Assembly (NCBI RefSeq): GCF_008831285.2
Contig: NC_045147.1
Coordinates: 3,746,001-3,810,000, forward strand
Source: Nymphaea colorata
Lineage: Eukaryota; Streptophyta; Magnoliopsida; Nymphaeales; Nymphaeaceae
DNA: 64,000 nt
Direction of reading: 5' to 3'
The number at the start of each line of letters is the position of its first letter. Positions within the stretch are counted from its first letter, which is position 1. Shown piece by piece: positions 33,801-42,929 of this stretch. The position numbers and the translations under genes were made by a program. The notes beneath the pieces are model-generated. The model was given only the letters and a program-made list of their open reading frames with translations, did not search any database and was not told the origin of the DNA.

Positions 33801-34603
33801 TAATCTCGATTTGACCACAGAAAGGCAAAATTGTCCAAATTGATCAATTTCGACCAATTGACCAAAGTCAAAGCTCATTTGCGAGTAGTTTGACTTTGTT
33901 TTTGATAAATTTGGGTCAAGAAAACTCTTAATTGAGCTAAATTGTACTTTGACTGAGTTTTGTCAAAGTGGGTTTGGTTCGATCAAAGTCTATTTTCGTC
34001 CATTAATTGGATCATGAGACAGACTTACGTTTTGACTGCGTTGAGTCCGTGCTGACCGAACCTAGCTGGAATTGGCACCACTTTTGGGTGCACCCGGGTC
34101 AAACCTACTTGGATTAAGTAGGTTAGGTGAGTTTGACCAGTTTAGTTATTGCTCCTTGAAAATTGACTCCTCTTTAAAGAGGACCTGGTTAAAGAAGAGA
34201 GAGAGACATAAATGTCTCACTTTTCCTAGGTTTTTCATTCATTTCTCGTTGAAAATGACTTTTCTTCAATTAATTTGAGAGAAAATATTTATTTTATTTA
34301 TTTTTTTTAATGGAGGGGGGCGTGGCCCCTGGGAGGCTCTTGACCACACGGGCTAGGTGGGGCCCACACGTGGGTCCCGTGAAGCATTCTAGACTCAATT
34401 CTTGGATCTAAGTCAAAATTTAAATTTTGTAATTGGATTTGGACTCGTAATCCTGCATGGGGATTCTTGTCCCGAGTTAAATTCACGATTTTGAATCTAA
34501 TTGTTCTTTAGATTCGAAATTGGCTTTGAAATTGCAAATTTTCACAATTCTTTTGTGAAATTTTCATATTGCTTCAATTTTGATGTGGAAAAATTTGGGG
34601 TGT
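30854..34603 (-). repeat. 5' LTR of the Tat-like element
   Basis: The plus-strand left end TGTTCGCACCCC and the right end GGGGTGT(TAACA) are inverted copies, so the LTR is about 3.75 kb. The last few bases at the right end are lost or changed: GGGGTGT runs into CTAAAGACTCC of the host element. A TATATAAA box on the minus strand at 33269-33276 implies a U3 of about 1.3 kb and an R-U5 of about 2.4 kb. The short frame starting MNPPPPLYKP in both LTRs begins upstream of this box and is not likely to be expressed. Confidence 0.9.
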
Positions 34604-34605
34604 CT

Positions 34606-36118
34606 AAAGACTCCCCTAGTTTGGTCCTAGAAGTGCTTGCGCCTGTCTAAGCGAAATTCACAGGAACAATGCTTGTGGAGCTCCCTAGACGGCTGCCTCA
34701 TCGACGTGAGGTGGATCATGCCATAGAACTCATTCCTGGTGCCAAACCCCTGAAAATGGCACCTTATTGGATGGCTCCTGCAGAATTGAAAGAACATCAG
34801 TAACAGTTGGACGAGATGCTAGCTGGAGGTATAATCAAACCCTCCAAAGCTCATTTTGGTGCACCAGTGTTATTCCAAGCAAAATATGATGGCTCCAAAA
34901 GGCTGTGTGGATTATCGAGCGCTGAACAAGGTAACGATAAAGAACAAATACCATTTACCTTTGATTGCAGATCTTTTTGATCAGCTTGGTGGAGCTCGAG
35001 TATTTTCCAAGTTGGACCTTAGATCAGGATATTGGCAAGTTTGGATTGTTGATTGTGACAAGCCGAAGACAACTTGTGTCATTCGCTACGGTGCCTTTGA
35101 ATTCTTGGTAATGTCGTTCGGGTTGACGAATGTCCCAATAACTTTTTCGACTCTAATGAACAAGATATTCTACATGTACTTAAATATGTTCGTGGTGGTC
35201 TACCTTGATGATATCTTCGTGTAAAGCAGCTTAATGGATGACCATGTGGGATACCTACGGATAATGTTCAAGGTGTTGAAAGAAAATGAACTATATGTGA
35301 AGCATGAGAAATGCATATTCGGTCAACAAGAAATCAGCTTTCTCGGTCACATTATGGGCAAAGGTCAACTGCGGATGGACATGGAAAAGGTGATGGATAT
35401 TCAAGAATGGAAACCACCAACCAATGTACTAGAGTTGCGTTCCTTTCTCGGTTTGGCGAACTATTATCGGCGATTCATTAAGTGGTATTCTTTGATAGTT
35501 GCGCCTCTCACTGATTTGCTGAAGAAGAACCGAGCTTGGGCTAGGGAAGGACTTGAAGAAGATACCTTTGAGAAATTGAAAAGGGCCGTGACGCAGGAGC
35601 TTGTGCTCTGGTTACCCGATCACACGAAGAAGTTTGAAGTTCACACGGATGCATCAGATTTTGCTATTGGCGGAGTGTTGATACAGGAAGGTCACCCGGT
35701 TGCCTACGAAAGTAGAAAGTTTAAGGACGTGGAGCGTCGATACTCTGTGCATGAAAGGGAGATGACAGTCATTATCCACTGTCTTCGTACATGGAGGCAT
35801 TATTTGTTGGGAGCTCAATTTGTGGTAAAGACAGATAATGTAGCCACAAGCTATTTCCAAACTAAAAAAAATTAAGCTCGAAGCAGGCCCGATGGCAAGA
35901 ATTCTTTGAGGAATTTGATTTCATTTTGGAGTACAAGGCAGGGATGACGAATGTCGTAGCCGATGCACTAAGTCGGAAGGCAGAGTTGGTAGCTACTCGG
36001 ACGACATCATCCGAAGCACAACTCGAAAGTGCTCTTCTCGAACGGATTCGAGAAGGCATGAAGCAGGACCCTGTGGCTAAGCACTTGGTCGAGATAGCTG
36101 AAGCAGGAAAAACACGAT
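34606..36118 (+). pseudogene. Chromovirus reverse transcriptase and RNase H
   Basis: The host frame resumes right after the nested element (KDSPSLVLEVLAPV, then a stop) and runs through [55 protein letters not shown] and the catalytic box VVYLDDIFV, where a TAA at 35222-35224 follows. It goes on in the next frame with FLGLANYYRRFIKWYS and the RNase H (FEVHTDASDFAIGGVL, HCLRTWRHYLLGAQF, KTDNVATSYF). A stop at 35873-35875 and a frame change precede the end of RNase H and tether (YKAGMTNVVADALSRKAE), which stops at 36118-36120. YLDD and TDAS are intact, but the whole is broken in several places. Confidence 0.9.
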
Positions 36119-36120
36119 GA

Positions 36121-36905
36121 TTCTAGTTGCGTGATGGACTTCTAATGGCAAAAGGCGGACGGGTTTTCGTACCTAGATGGGGCAACCTTCGGCGAGAGTT
36201 GCTGAAGGAATGTCATGATTCGTTGTGAGCTGGCCATCCTGGCCAGGAGAGGGCATTGGCGCTCCTCGAACGTGGCTACTACTGGCCATAGATGTGCAAT
36301 GATGTTGAAGCATATGAGAAAACATGCTTGATTTGCCAGCAGGACAGAATCAGAAGACTACCGGACTCCTAGAGCTTCTTCCTATTCCAGAACGTCCATG
36401 GGAATGCCTCTCTATGGACTTCATCATCAGCTTACCCAAAGTTGACGGCTTCAGCTCAATCCTTGTGGTTGTAGATAGATTCTTGAAGTATGTCACCTTC
36501 ATCCCAGCCTCTAAAGAATGTCTTGCGGAGAAGACAGTGGAGTTATTTGTGAAGCATATATTCAAGCACTGGGGCGTGCCGAAAAGCATTGTAAGTGATC
36601 GTGATGCCTGCTTCACAGGAAAGTTTTGGCGTGAAGTATTTCATTTGCTAGGTTCGGATTTGTTATTCTCAACCAGTTTCCACCCGCAAATTGATGGCCT
36701 AACTGAACGGATCAACAGATTGCTGGAACAATACCTTCGGCACTATGTCAACACGAATCAGAAGAATTGGGTGAAATTGTTGGATGTAGCTCAATTTTGC
36801 TACAATTTACATAAGAGCAAGTCTTTTGGGCATAGTCCGTTCGAGATAGCCACTGGGCAGCAGCCGCTGATGCCTCATACCCTTGCAGCCCAAGAAAAGG
36901 GATGA
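36121..36905 (+). pseudogene. Chromovirus integrase
   Basis: The zinc-binding part is readable in pieces (GHPGQERALALLERGYYWP, with a stop at 36289-36291, then EAYEKTCLICQQD). The core is open from about 36324: ERPWECLSMDFIISLPKVDG, KSIVSDRDACFTGKFWREVF and FSTSFHPQIDGLTERINRLL, so the D, D and E catalytic residues are all present. It ends at a TGA at 36903-36905 before the C-terminal part. Confidence 0.9.
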
Positions 36906-36953
36906 CCCACTTTTGCCTACCAGTTTGTCTGCGGCTGGTAGGAACAGACAGAG

Positions 36954-37496
36954 ATGGCTAAGGCATTCTTACATAAGGCCACCAAAAATATGAAGAAGTT
37001 TGCAGATCAGAATCAAAGGCCAATGGAATTTCGAGTGGGTGATCAAGTCCTCGTGAAGCTTTATTTTGATCGCACGGGCATCTTCCGTGGACAACACATG
37101 TCATTAATCCGCAAGTATGAAGGCCCCTTTACAATGCTAAGGAGAATAAGGAAGCCAGCTTACAAACTAGACTTGCCGCCAGACTTTAAGGTGCATTCAG
37201 TGTTTCATGTCTGTAACCTGAAGCCCTTCTACTTTGATGAGGAAGACCCTGACATAAGCATCCCAGAATGAGACCTGATCATGCAGCGAGCCCTGCCAAT
37301 CAAGCGAGCGGCGGACTGACAGATGAAAGAAATTCTTTGGCACAAAACAAACTATCTAGGCGAGCTGAAGAAGTATCAAGTGAAGTGGATAGGTGAACAA
37401 AATCCAACTTGGGAGTATGCATTCCGTATAAAACAACGCTACCTGATGGAAGTCAAATCTTATAATGAAGCCGCTGGCGCCGAGGACGACGCTTGA
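36954..37496 (+). pseudogene. Integrase C-terminal part and chromodomain
   Basis: The frame MAKAFLHKATKNMKKFADQN (36954-37271) is the integrase C-terminal (GPY/F-type) region, with MLRRIRKPAYKLDLPPDFKV and FHVCNLKPFY. After a TGA at 37269-37271 and another at 37317-37319 the same frame holds a chromodomain: KEILWHKTNYLGELKKYQVK, then WIGEQNPTWEYAF, ending at TGA 37494-37496. Chromodomains in integrases of chromoviruses bind histone marks and steer insertion. The domain defines the element as a chromovirus. Confidence 0.88.
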
Positions 37497-37500
37497 TTTG

Positions 37501-37510
37501 AAGGGGGGAG
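37501..37510 (+). promoter_or_regulatory. Polypurine tract of chromovirus
   Basis: AAGGGGGGAG directly precedes the 3' LTR, five bases after the stop codon. Confidence 0.8.
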
Positions 37511-37892
37511 TCTTTACCCCTGTGTCTAAGAGTCTATACTTCCTTTGCTTATGTTGAGCCTTTTCTTATGCTTGTTTACTTGTAATGGAGTACCCTCCCA
37601 CTGGTCTAAGTGTCATGTCATGGTATTCTTTGTTTTGGGTGGTTGGCATGGGAATCCCGTAAGCTGCTTTGGCCGTCCTATGTAAGCAAGTTGAGATCAA
37701 TCTTCTTTCTTACCTCTCTCGTGATGTACAAGTTTTCAAAATTGAATACATTGCGAGATTTCTTTATTCACAAAGCTTTCTTTATGCACTTGTTTTCCTA
37801 AAACGATCTTTGCGCCCCTTTCAGTGGTTTGAAGGCTGACAGCAACTAGGTTCTTGCCGTGCCACACGGTCTGAAGGAGTCAGCTCGTGACA
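37511..37892 (+). repeat. 3' LTR of chromovirus
   Basis: Begins TCTTTACCCC after the polypurine tract and ends CGTGACA at 37892, aligning with 15831-16213. The expected TG start reads TC, a likely point change. Confidence 0.88.
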
Positions 37893-38500
37893 CCCTACGA
37901 CACTCTCTTTCAACCCCAGCATTTTGCTCGCACCATAGTTCCTCTCCTCCTCAAATATGTGTATCTCCACCGCTCCACCACAGGTAGTCATCTCTTTCTA
38001 TCTCTCTCTCTCGTCGTTGTTCATTTATCGTGAAGAGCAGCTCTGAAGAGCAGCCATTTTTTGTGCAGATATGTGAAAGCAAGGAGTGACGTTGGAGTAG
38101 TGAAAGCTTTTTGTTCAGGCCTATAAGAGATGGAGGGGCAGTCCTCTTCGCTCGTCATTGTCAGTTTTAGGTAACCACTAAATTCCAATTACTTCATTTT
38201 GTGCTTGTACTCTGTAATCAGCTTGTTGGCCTTTCCCATTTCTTGATTCCATCATTTTCCTCTCCTTTCTGTACCAGAGTGAGTTGGGATTTGGTTCTAG
38301 AGGAAGTGAAATTTTGGGGCTGTTCCCTGTTTTCTGTCTCAAGGGATTGCTGTGACTAGACAAATAAGTTTTGATCATTTTCCTTTCAAATTAGTGAAAT
38401 TTATATGCTTGATAGAGTTTTTGGTGGTTTGGTGGAGATTCAACCTAAGAAAATGAAGAGAAGAAAAGGAAAAGATTGATTCTTTTGCTCAATCCTTATG
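37893..38500. other. Spacer between chromovirus and CNL relic
   Basis: No gene recognised. A short frame ATGGAGGGGCAGTCC at about 38131 ends at a GTAACC donor-like site (38170) and a CT-rich leader-like stretch precedes it, so a non-identified first exon is possible. It may otherwise be intron of the CNL relic. Confidence 0.3.
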
Positions 38501-38553
38501 CTCTTCTCTCTGTCTTACTGCTGTTCAGCAGTGTCTAAGTATTGGCTTGATCA

Positions 38554-39982
38554 TACTGAAGATAACAATCAACACAAGCTAGCAGCAGTGGATAAGGATC
38601 AACACAAGCTAGTTATGGTGGCCAATACAGTTGCCGATATGGTTGATCAGAAAATTAGGAAAGATCAAATGTGTAACCAAGAAAATCGTCAAGATATTGA
38701 CAGCAATTGTGATCCTAAAAATAAGGAAACGGCTGAACCTTCCAAAGTGTGTATTCCTTTAAAAATCAATAGAACCTCTCGCACAAACGATTGAGGTGTG
38801 AGAGAGAAATTGGTTGGTTGTGGATGTAGACTCAAACTTGAGTTGAACCATGTTATTTGGGTTTCATTGTGCTCTTTCTTTCTCAACATCAGTACATGCA
38901 AGACCTCCTCAAGCAAAGCAACATGGTTGATGCCAAGTCCCTTTCTTCACCTTTAGCCATTGGAGAAAAGTTGTCTAAGTATGATGGCCAGCCGCTACTT
39001 GATCCTACTCCCTTTTGCCAAATTGTCGGAGCTCTCCAGTATGCCACCCTTACTAGACCCAATCTTGCTTATGCTACCAACAAGGTCTGCCAATTTATGC
39101 AATCTCCTACCACCGCTCATTGGGTCGTAGTCAAACGAATCCTTCGTTACATTAAGCATACTATCCATCTTGGGTTTCTCATTAGGCCATCTTTGCGCTT
39201 GTCTCTCACAGCATATTCTGATGCTGATTGGGCCGGTAATCTCGATGATCGAATCGTGGACTGCAAAGAAGCAAAATACTATTGCAAGATCAAGTACTGA
39301 GGCAGAATGTAGGGCTTTGGCCTCCATTACAGTGGAAGTTCTCTCCATTTCTTATTTCTTACAAGAACTTCATCAACCTATTCCTATTCTTCCCAGGATC
39401 TTATGTGACAATATACAATATGAGCATTGTTCAACAAATTGTGAATCCATTTTTTCACCAACCAACAAAGCATATTAAAGTCGTTATTCATTTCATTCGG
39501 GACCATGTGCAGCATCATCGCCTTGCAGTTCATCATGTTCCACCTACTGACCAGCTTGCTGATACAATGACCAAGCCCCTTGCATGTGCACCATTTGAAA
39601 CTATTCGTGTCAAGCTTAACGTTCTTCCCAGGCCATTCAGCTTGAGGGGGGGCGATTGAAGATAACGATCAAGACAAGGTAGCTGCAGTGGATAAGAATC
39701 AACACAAGGTAACTGTGGTGGCCAAAACAGTTGCCAATATGGTTGATCAAAAAATTAGGAAGGGAGATCAAATGTGTAACCAAGAAAATCATCAAGATAT
39801 TGACAGCAATGGCCTAAAAATAAGGAAATGGCTGAACCTTCCAAAGTGTGTAATCCTTTAAAAATCAATAGAACCTCTCACACAAACAATTGATGTGTGA
39901 GAGAGAAATTGGTTGGTCGTGGATGTAGACTCAAACCTAAGTTGAACCACATTATTTGGGTTTCCTTGTGCCTTCTCTTTTA
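38554..39982 (+). mobile_element. Internally deleted Ty1/copia element with GATCA target duplication
   Basis: The LTRs (38554 to about 38869 and about 39657-39982) align closely. Between them only the 3' end of RT and the RNase H remain, followed by a polypurine tract (TTGAGGGGGGGCG, about 39642-39654). The 5' LTR lacks only its last dozen bases and is fused straight to the RT end near 38869, so primer site, gag, protease, integrase and most of RT were deleted in one event. A 5-base direct repeat GATCA (38549-38553 and 39983-39987) flanks it, and the CNL frame continues across, confirming a true insertion. Confidence 0.85.
38870..39658 (+). pseudogene. copia RT C-terminal end and RNase H
   Basis: Starting LFLSQHQYMQDLLKQSNM, the frame has PFCQIVGALQYATLTRPNLA, HWVVVKRILRYIKHTIHLGF and AYSDADWAG, the usual RT-RNase H transition of copia. 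A frame change follows, then NTIARSSTEAECRALASITV, and in a third frame TKHIKVVIHFIRDHVQ and TDQLADTMTKPL up to the stop just before the LTR. Three frames are needed, so it is inactive. Confidence 0.9.
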
Positions 39983-40617
39983 GATCAGAGCTAGCATGTT
40001 GGACAGCTTCTTCACATGCTCTTTGGCTCCACACAGCAATCTGAGCTCCTCTTGGGCAAGAGTGTCGAGGCCGTTGAAGACTTTGGAAACAATGGAATCC
40101 ATCAAAAGGGCTGACAAGAAGGAAATTGGTTGAGAGGAGGTTTCACAAAGGTGAGGGAACAAAACTTGGTGTTTGGCTGTTTGCCCCTCAACTTATGAAA
40201 ACCCGTTGGTCAATTGAGGGATTGAGATGCTGCTACTGGTGAGTTCAAAGGAAGGAGAAAGACGACTTTGTGGGATGAGGCAGGGCCGCAAGCAAACGGT
40301 TTGTTGATCACATCACATTTTTATTCCATTTAATTTGGCCTTTGAATCTTTCTGTGGAACCCTTTGTTGAGACTAATAATGAATTTCAGAGAAAGAGTAT
40401 CTCAAAATCAATGGTAGAAAGTGTACGCCATTTCAATAATCAATTGAGGAGGAGGGCTAGAATTATGAGCATGTGCAGTCTTCATCTGTCCCGTTCATGT
40501 GTTGTTGACCGATCATTCTCTCTGTCTCGTTTCTTATTTTTCCTTTTCTTTGTATTTCTAAAATTGTTGCACATTGCACCTCTGTTATGCTTCTTCAAGT
40601 AAAAGGAAATTCAAGTA

Positions 40618-40633
40618 CCTCTCTCTCTCTCTT

Positions 40634-40686
<53 letters not shown>

Positions 40687-40690
40687 TTCT
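40618..40690. repeat. (CT)n microsatellite with TTT interruptions
   Basis: About 73 bases of CT units broken at roughly regular distances by CTTT. Confidence 0.95.
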
Positions 40691-42458
40691 GTGTTTTTTT
40701 CTCCAAGTTCCGGTTTTTCTACAACGGTTTGCTTATTTTTTCTTTCTTTTGTCTCTCATTGTGTTATTGCTTGCTTCTTTCTTATCAGGTTATGGGTTGA
40801 TTCAGAGTTTCTAGCAATCACTCTCAAGTGAACTTCATTGAGGTCTCGTGTAGTTTTGTGTGTGTGTGTTTTTCGCAACTTATGGCTGAGGTTTGACTTG
40901 TAACATGGTATCGATGAATTTCTCGATTTCGAATTCAAGTGCCTTTTGTTCAGTTTGATTCAATTGACATGAAATTGTTTCATGTTCTTTTTCTTGAATT
41001 TAATGAATTTTATTGCTGGATTTTTCTTTGAGCTTTTTTTTCCCTTTTATGTTTATCCTTTTTTTTTTCTTGTGGTTCAAGAGTTTATTCATCCAAGATC
41101 TTCCTTCTTTGTGAGATCTAGGATTTTGTAGAGTGTTGGGAAGTGACGTGAGCTCTCATAAACATTGGTTTCTATTTAGCTTTGCTTCATGAGGGTTACA
41201 AATTTCTCCTGTTATATCCCATCTGTTTTTATCCATTTTATCGATTTGGATGATATGCAAATTTATTGTGAATAATGTTTGGTGGTTCAGTTTTTCCCAC
41301 TTTTCCCTTTTGTATGTTTTAAGCACGTTTTTTTTTCAACTATATGAATTAAAGTGCTACTGAACGGGAAAAAAAATGCCGAGGAGAAACTAAGAAAATT
41401 CGCAAATTTTTGAAGGAGCAAACTTCCAAAAAAAGTTCAGAAACTTCTTTTTCAAATCCCAGCTGCCTGGAAATGGAAGTCGCTGATGGTATTCTATCAG
41501 CACATTCAAATGTTACTACCTTCTTCTGTTGTTTGCTTTGACTGTGAACTGGAACTTTTTATCAACAATGTTAATATAAATTTGACAATGCGCCGTCTTT
41601 TGGTTTTCCATAATAAATCACCAAAAGGAGAAATCATAAATCATCACTGTATAATGATGGTGGTTTTGTTAATAAATTGTTATTGACATTTTTATTAATA
41701 TATTATAGTGAAATAACAATTGATTCTGATGTTTGTTTATTGTCATAGTGAAGCTTATTTTTATATGTTCTTTCTTTATTAGTGTATACTATACTATCAC
41801 CAATATTCACACAAATTTTTGTTGAAATGCAAGGACAAAGGTGAAGATGCAATGGATGAGCATCATTTTATGGTTGCTGGTGGCTGCTTGATTACATGTG
41901 ATCGTCATCATCTTCAAGTCATGAACTTCAATGAAAAATATGAAAGTTTCTTTTTAGTTACATAACTATCATAATATACATTTAATTGTTTATTGAAACT
42001 TGTATCTAAACAGTTTCATACGATTTGTATCTAACAAGTTTATTCTTCAGTTATGTTTTTGTGTTGTTTATAATTGGAGGATGGTTTCCTTTATAATATA
42101 TGACTTTTATGTCATTTATATTTGTAGAGAAAGAGAAAGAATGAAAGAAGACAAAAAAAGTATTTTGTTGGTTAGTATATTGTAAGTTGCTTGCATTTGA
42201 AAACATAGAAAGAGCGAGAGGGAGTAATTTTTGTTAGCTTAGATTTTTTTTTCCATATTTATTAGTTTTTTTATTATATGTTGATTTTTAAGCCTCTCAT
42301 GTGTAGAAAGAGAAAAAGAAAGATAAAGTGATTTTTTTTATTTGTTTGTATCTTTAATATGTTCTTTGAATTATTTTGTCATATGTGACTTTTTTTTCTT
42401 TGAGAGAAAAAAGTATTTTTATTAGTTCATATATTTTTCATCTCTTTTATCATGTGTT

Positions 42459-42481
42459 ATATATATATATATATATATATA
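42459..42481. repeat. (TA)n microsatellite
   Basis: About 11 TA units. Confidence 0.9.
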
Positions 42482-42514
42482 CATAATGCAAAACATGTGT
42501 TCAACTTGCCCGTC

Positions 42515-42566
42515 TAGTTATTTAAACAAACGTCAAACAATAGTTATTTAAACAAACGTCAAACAA
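42515..42566. repeat. Exact 26-bp tandem duplication
   Basis: TAGTTATTTAAACAAACGTC plus CAAA... occurs twice without change, at 42515 and 42541. Confidence 0.95.
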
Positions 42567-42794
42567 GACAAGTTGAAAATTTTGTCTTTATAAACAAATA
42601 CTAGACAAAATTACAACTTGGCCACATGAACAAGGACTCCTAATCCTCAAGACACTTGTTCTAAGGACAAGTATCCTAAGAACAGTTGCCTTGCAACCAA
42701 ACAACATCTAAAGGAACCAACACGAGTATTTTTTGGCAACATGTAATGCACTTCCTTGGAAATATCTAACAATCCTTTCAACTGCACAGACAGT

Positions 42795-42800
42795 TTTATT
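42795..42800 (-). terminator. Likely polyadenylation signal of the VAR3/OZ-like gene
   Basis: AATAAA on the minus strand, about 130 bases after the stop codon at 42930. Confidence 0.5.
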
Positions 42801-42929
42801 TATATTCCTTTTTATAATGAGGGAGCTCAACCAGAATAATAGAGGTCTCACTTTAATTAGTTCCTTAGCAGCTTCAGTACAAAATCTATCATCAACAAAT
42901 AATAACAACCACAACGATATCAACTGTTC

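Larger units (their letters stand above)
17941..34603 (-). mobile_element. Tat/Ogre-like Ty3/gypsy retrotransposon, 16.7 kb, with PMD open reading frame
   Basis: On the minus strand: 5' LTR (34603-30854), primer-binding site (30851-30832), leader, PMD-family ORF (30088-28977), gag (28697 to about 27290), protease (27276-26818), a protease tail with G-patch-like block (26723-26157), RT (26026-25113), RNase H (25112-24312), a second RNase H (about 24311-24075), integrase (24074-22595), a 1-kb non-coding 3' region, polypurine tract (21557-21547) and 3' LTR (21546-17941). LTRs over 3.5 kb, an extra ORF before gag and a second RNase H together fit the Tat clade (Ogre/Retand type). Stops are numerous. 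It lies inside the chromovirus. Confidence 0.92.
15831..37892 (+). mobile_element. Chromovirus (Ty3/gypsy with chromodomain), split by a nested element
   Basis: Two similar LTRs (15831-16213 and 37511-37892) bound a plus-strand element: gag, zinc knuckle, protease, [16.7-kb insertion 17941-34603], reverse transcriptase, RNase H, integrase and chromodomain. Taking out the insertion leaves about 5.4 kb, the usual size for plant chromoviruses. The frame on each side of the insertion meets in the same Lys-Asp codons, proving they are one element. It has many stops and frameshifts. No clear 5-base target duplication was found (CTCCC left, CCCTA right). Confidence 0.9.
38500..40102 (-). pseudogene. 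CNL (CC-NBS-LRR) resistance gene relic, coiled-coil exon split by copia element
   Basis: On the minus strand an ATG at 40102 starts MDSIVSKVFNGLDTLAQEEL then RLLCGAKEHVKKLSNMLALI, the N-terminal coiled coil (Rx_N type) of plant CNL immune receptors. At 39983 the copia element begins. On its far side, from 38548 downward, the expected continuation is recognisable (I-K-P-I-L-R-H, one extra base, then A-E-Q-Q; the family usually has I-K-x-V-L-x-D-A-E-Q-Q). A possible splice donor GTAAGA follows, where introns are known in some CNL genes. No NB-ARC or LRR part was found to the left. Insertion, frameshift and missing body make it a pseudogene. Confidence 0.72.
40103..42700. other. Intergenic; former CNL promoter side and AT-rich spacer
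   Basis: No gene recognised. The part nearest 40103 is likely the former CNL leader and promoter. The rest is AT-rich, with the CT microsatellite (40618-40690), a TA run (42459-42481) and an exact 26-base duplication (42515-42566). The stretch 42600-42715 ends in GCAACCAAACAACATC, like the end of a common plant MITE type. Confidence 0.4.

Noticed and set aside
40574-40831. Frames of Ser-Leu repeats
   Set aside because: Translation of the (CT)n microsatellite.
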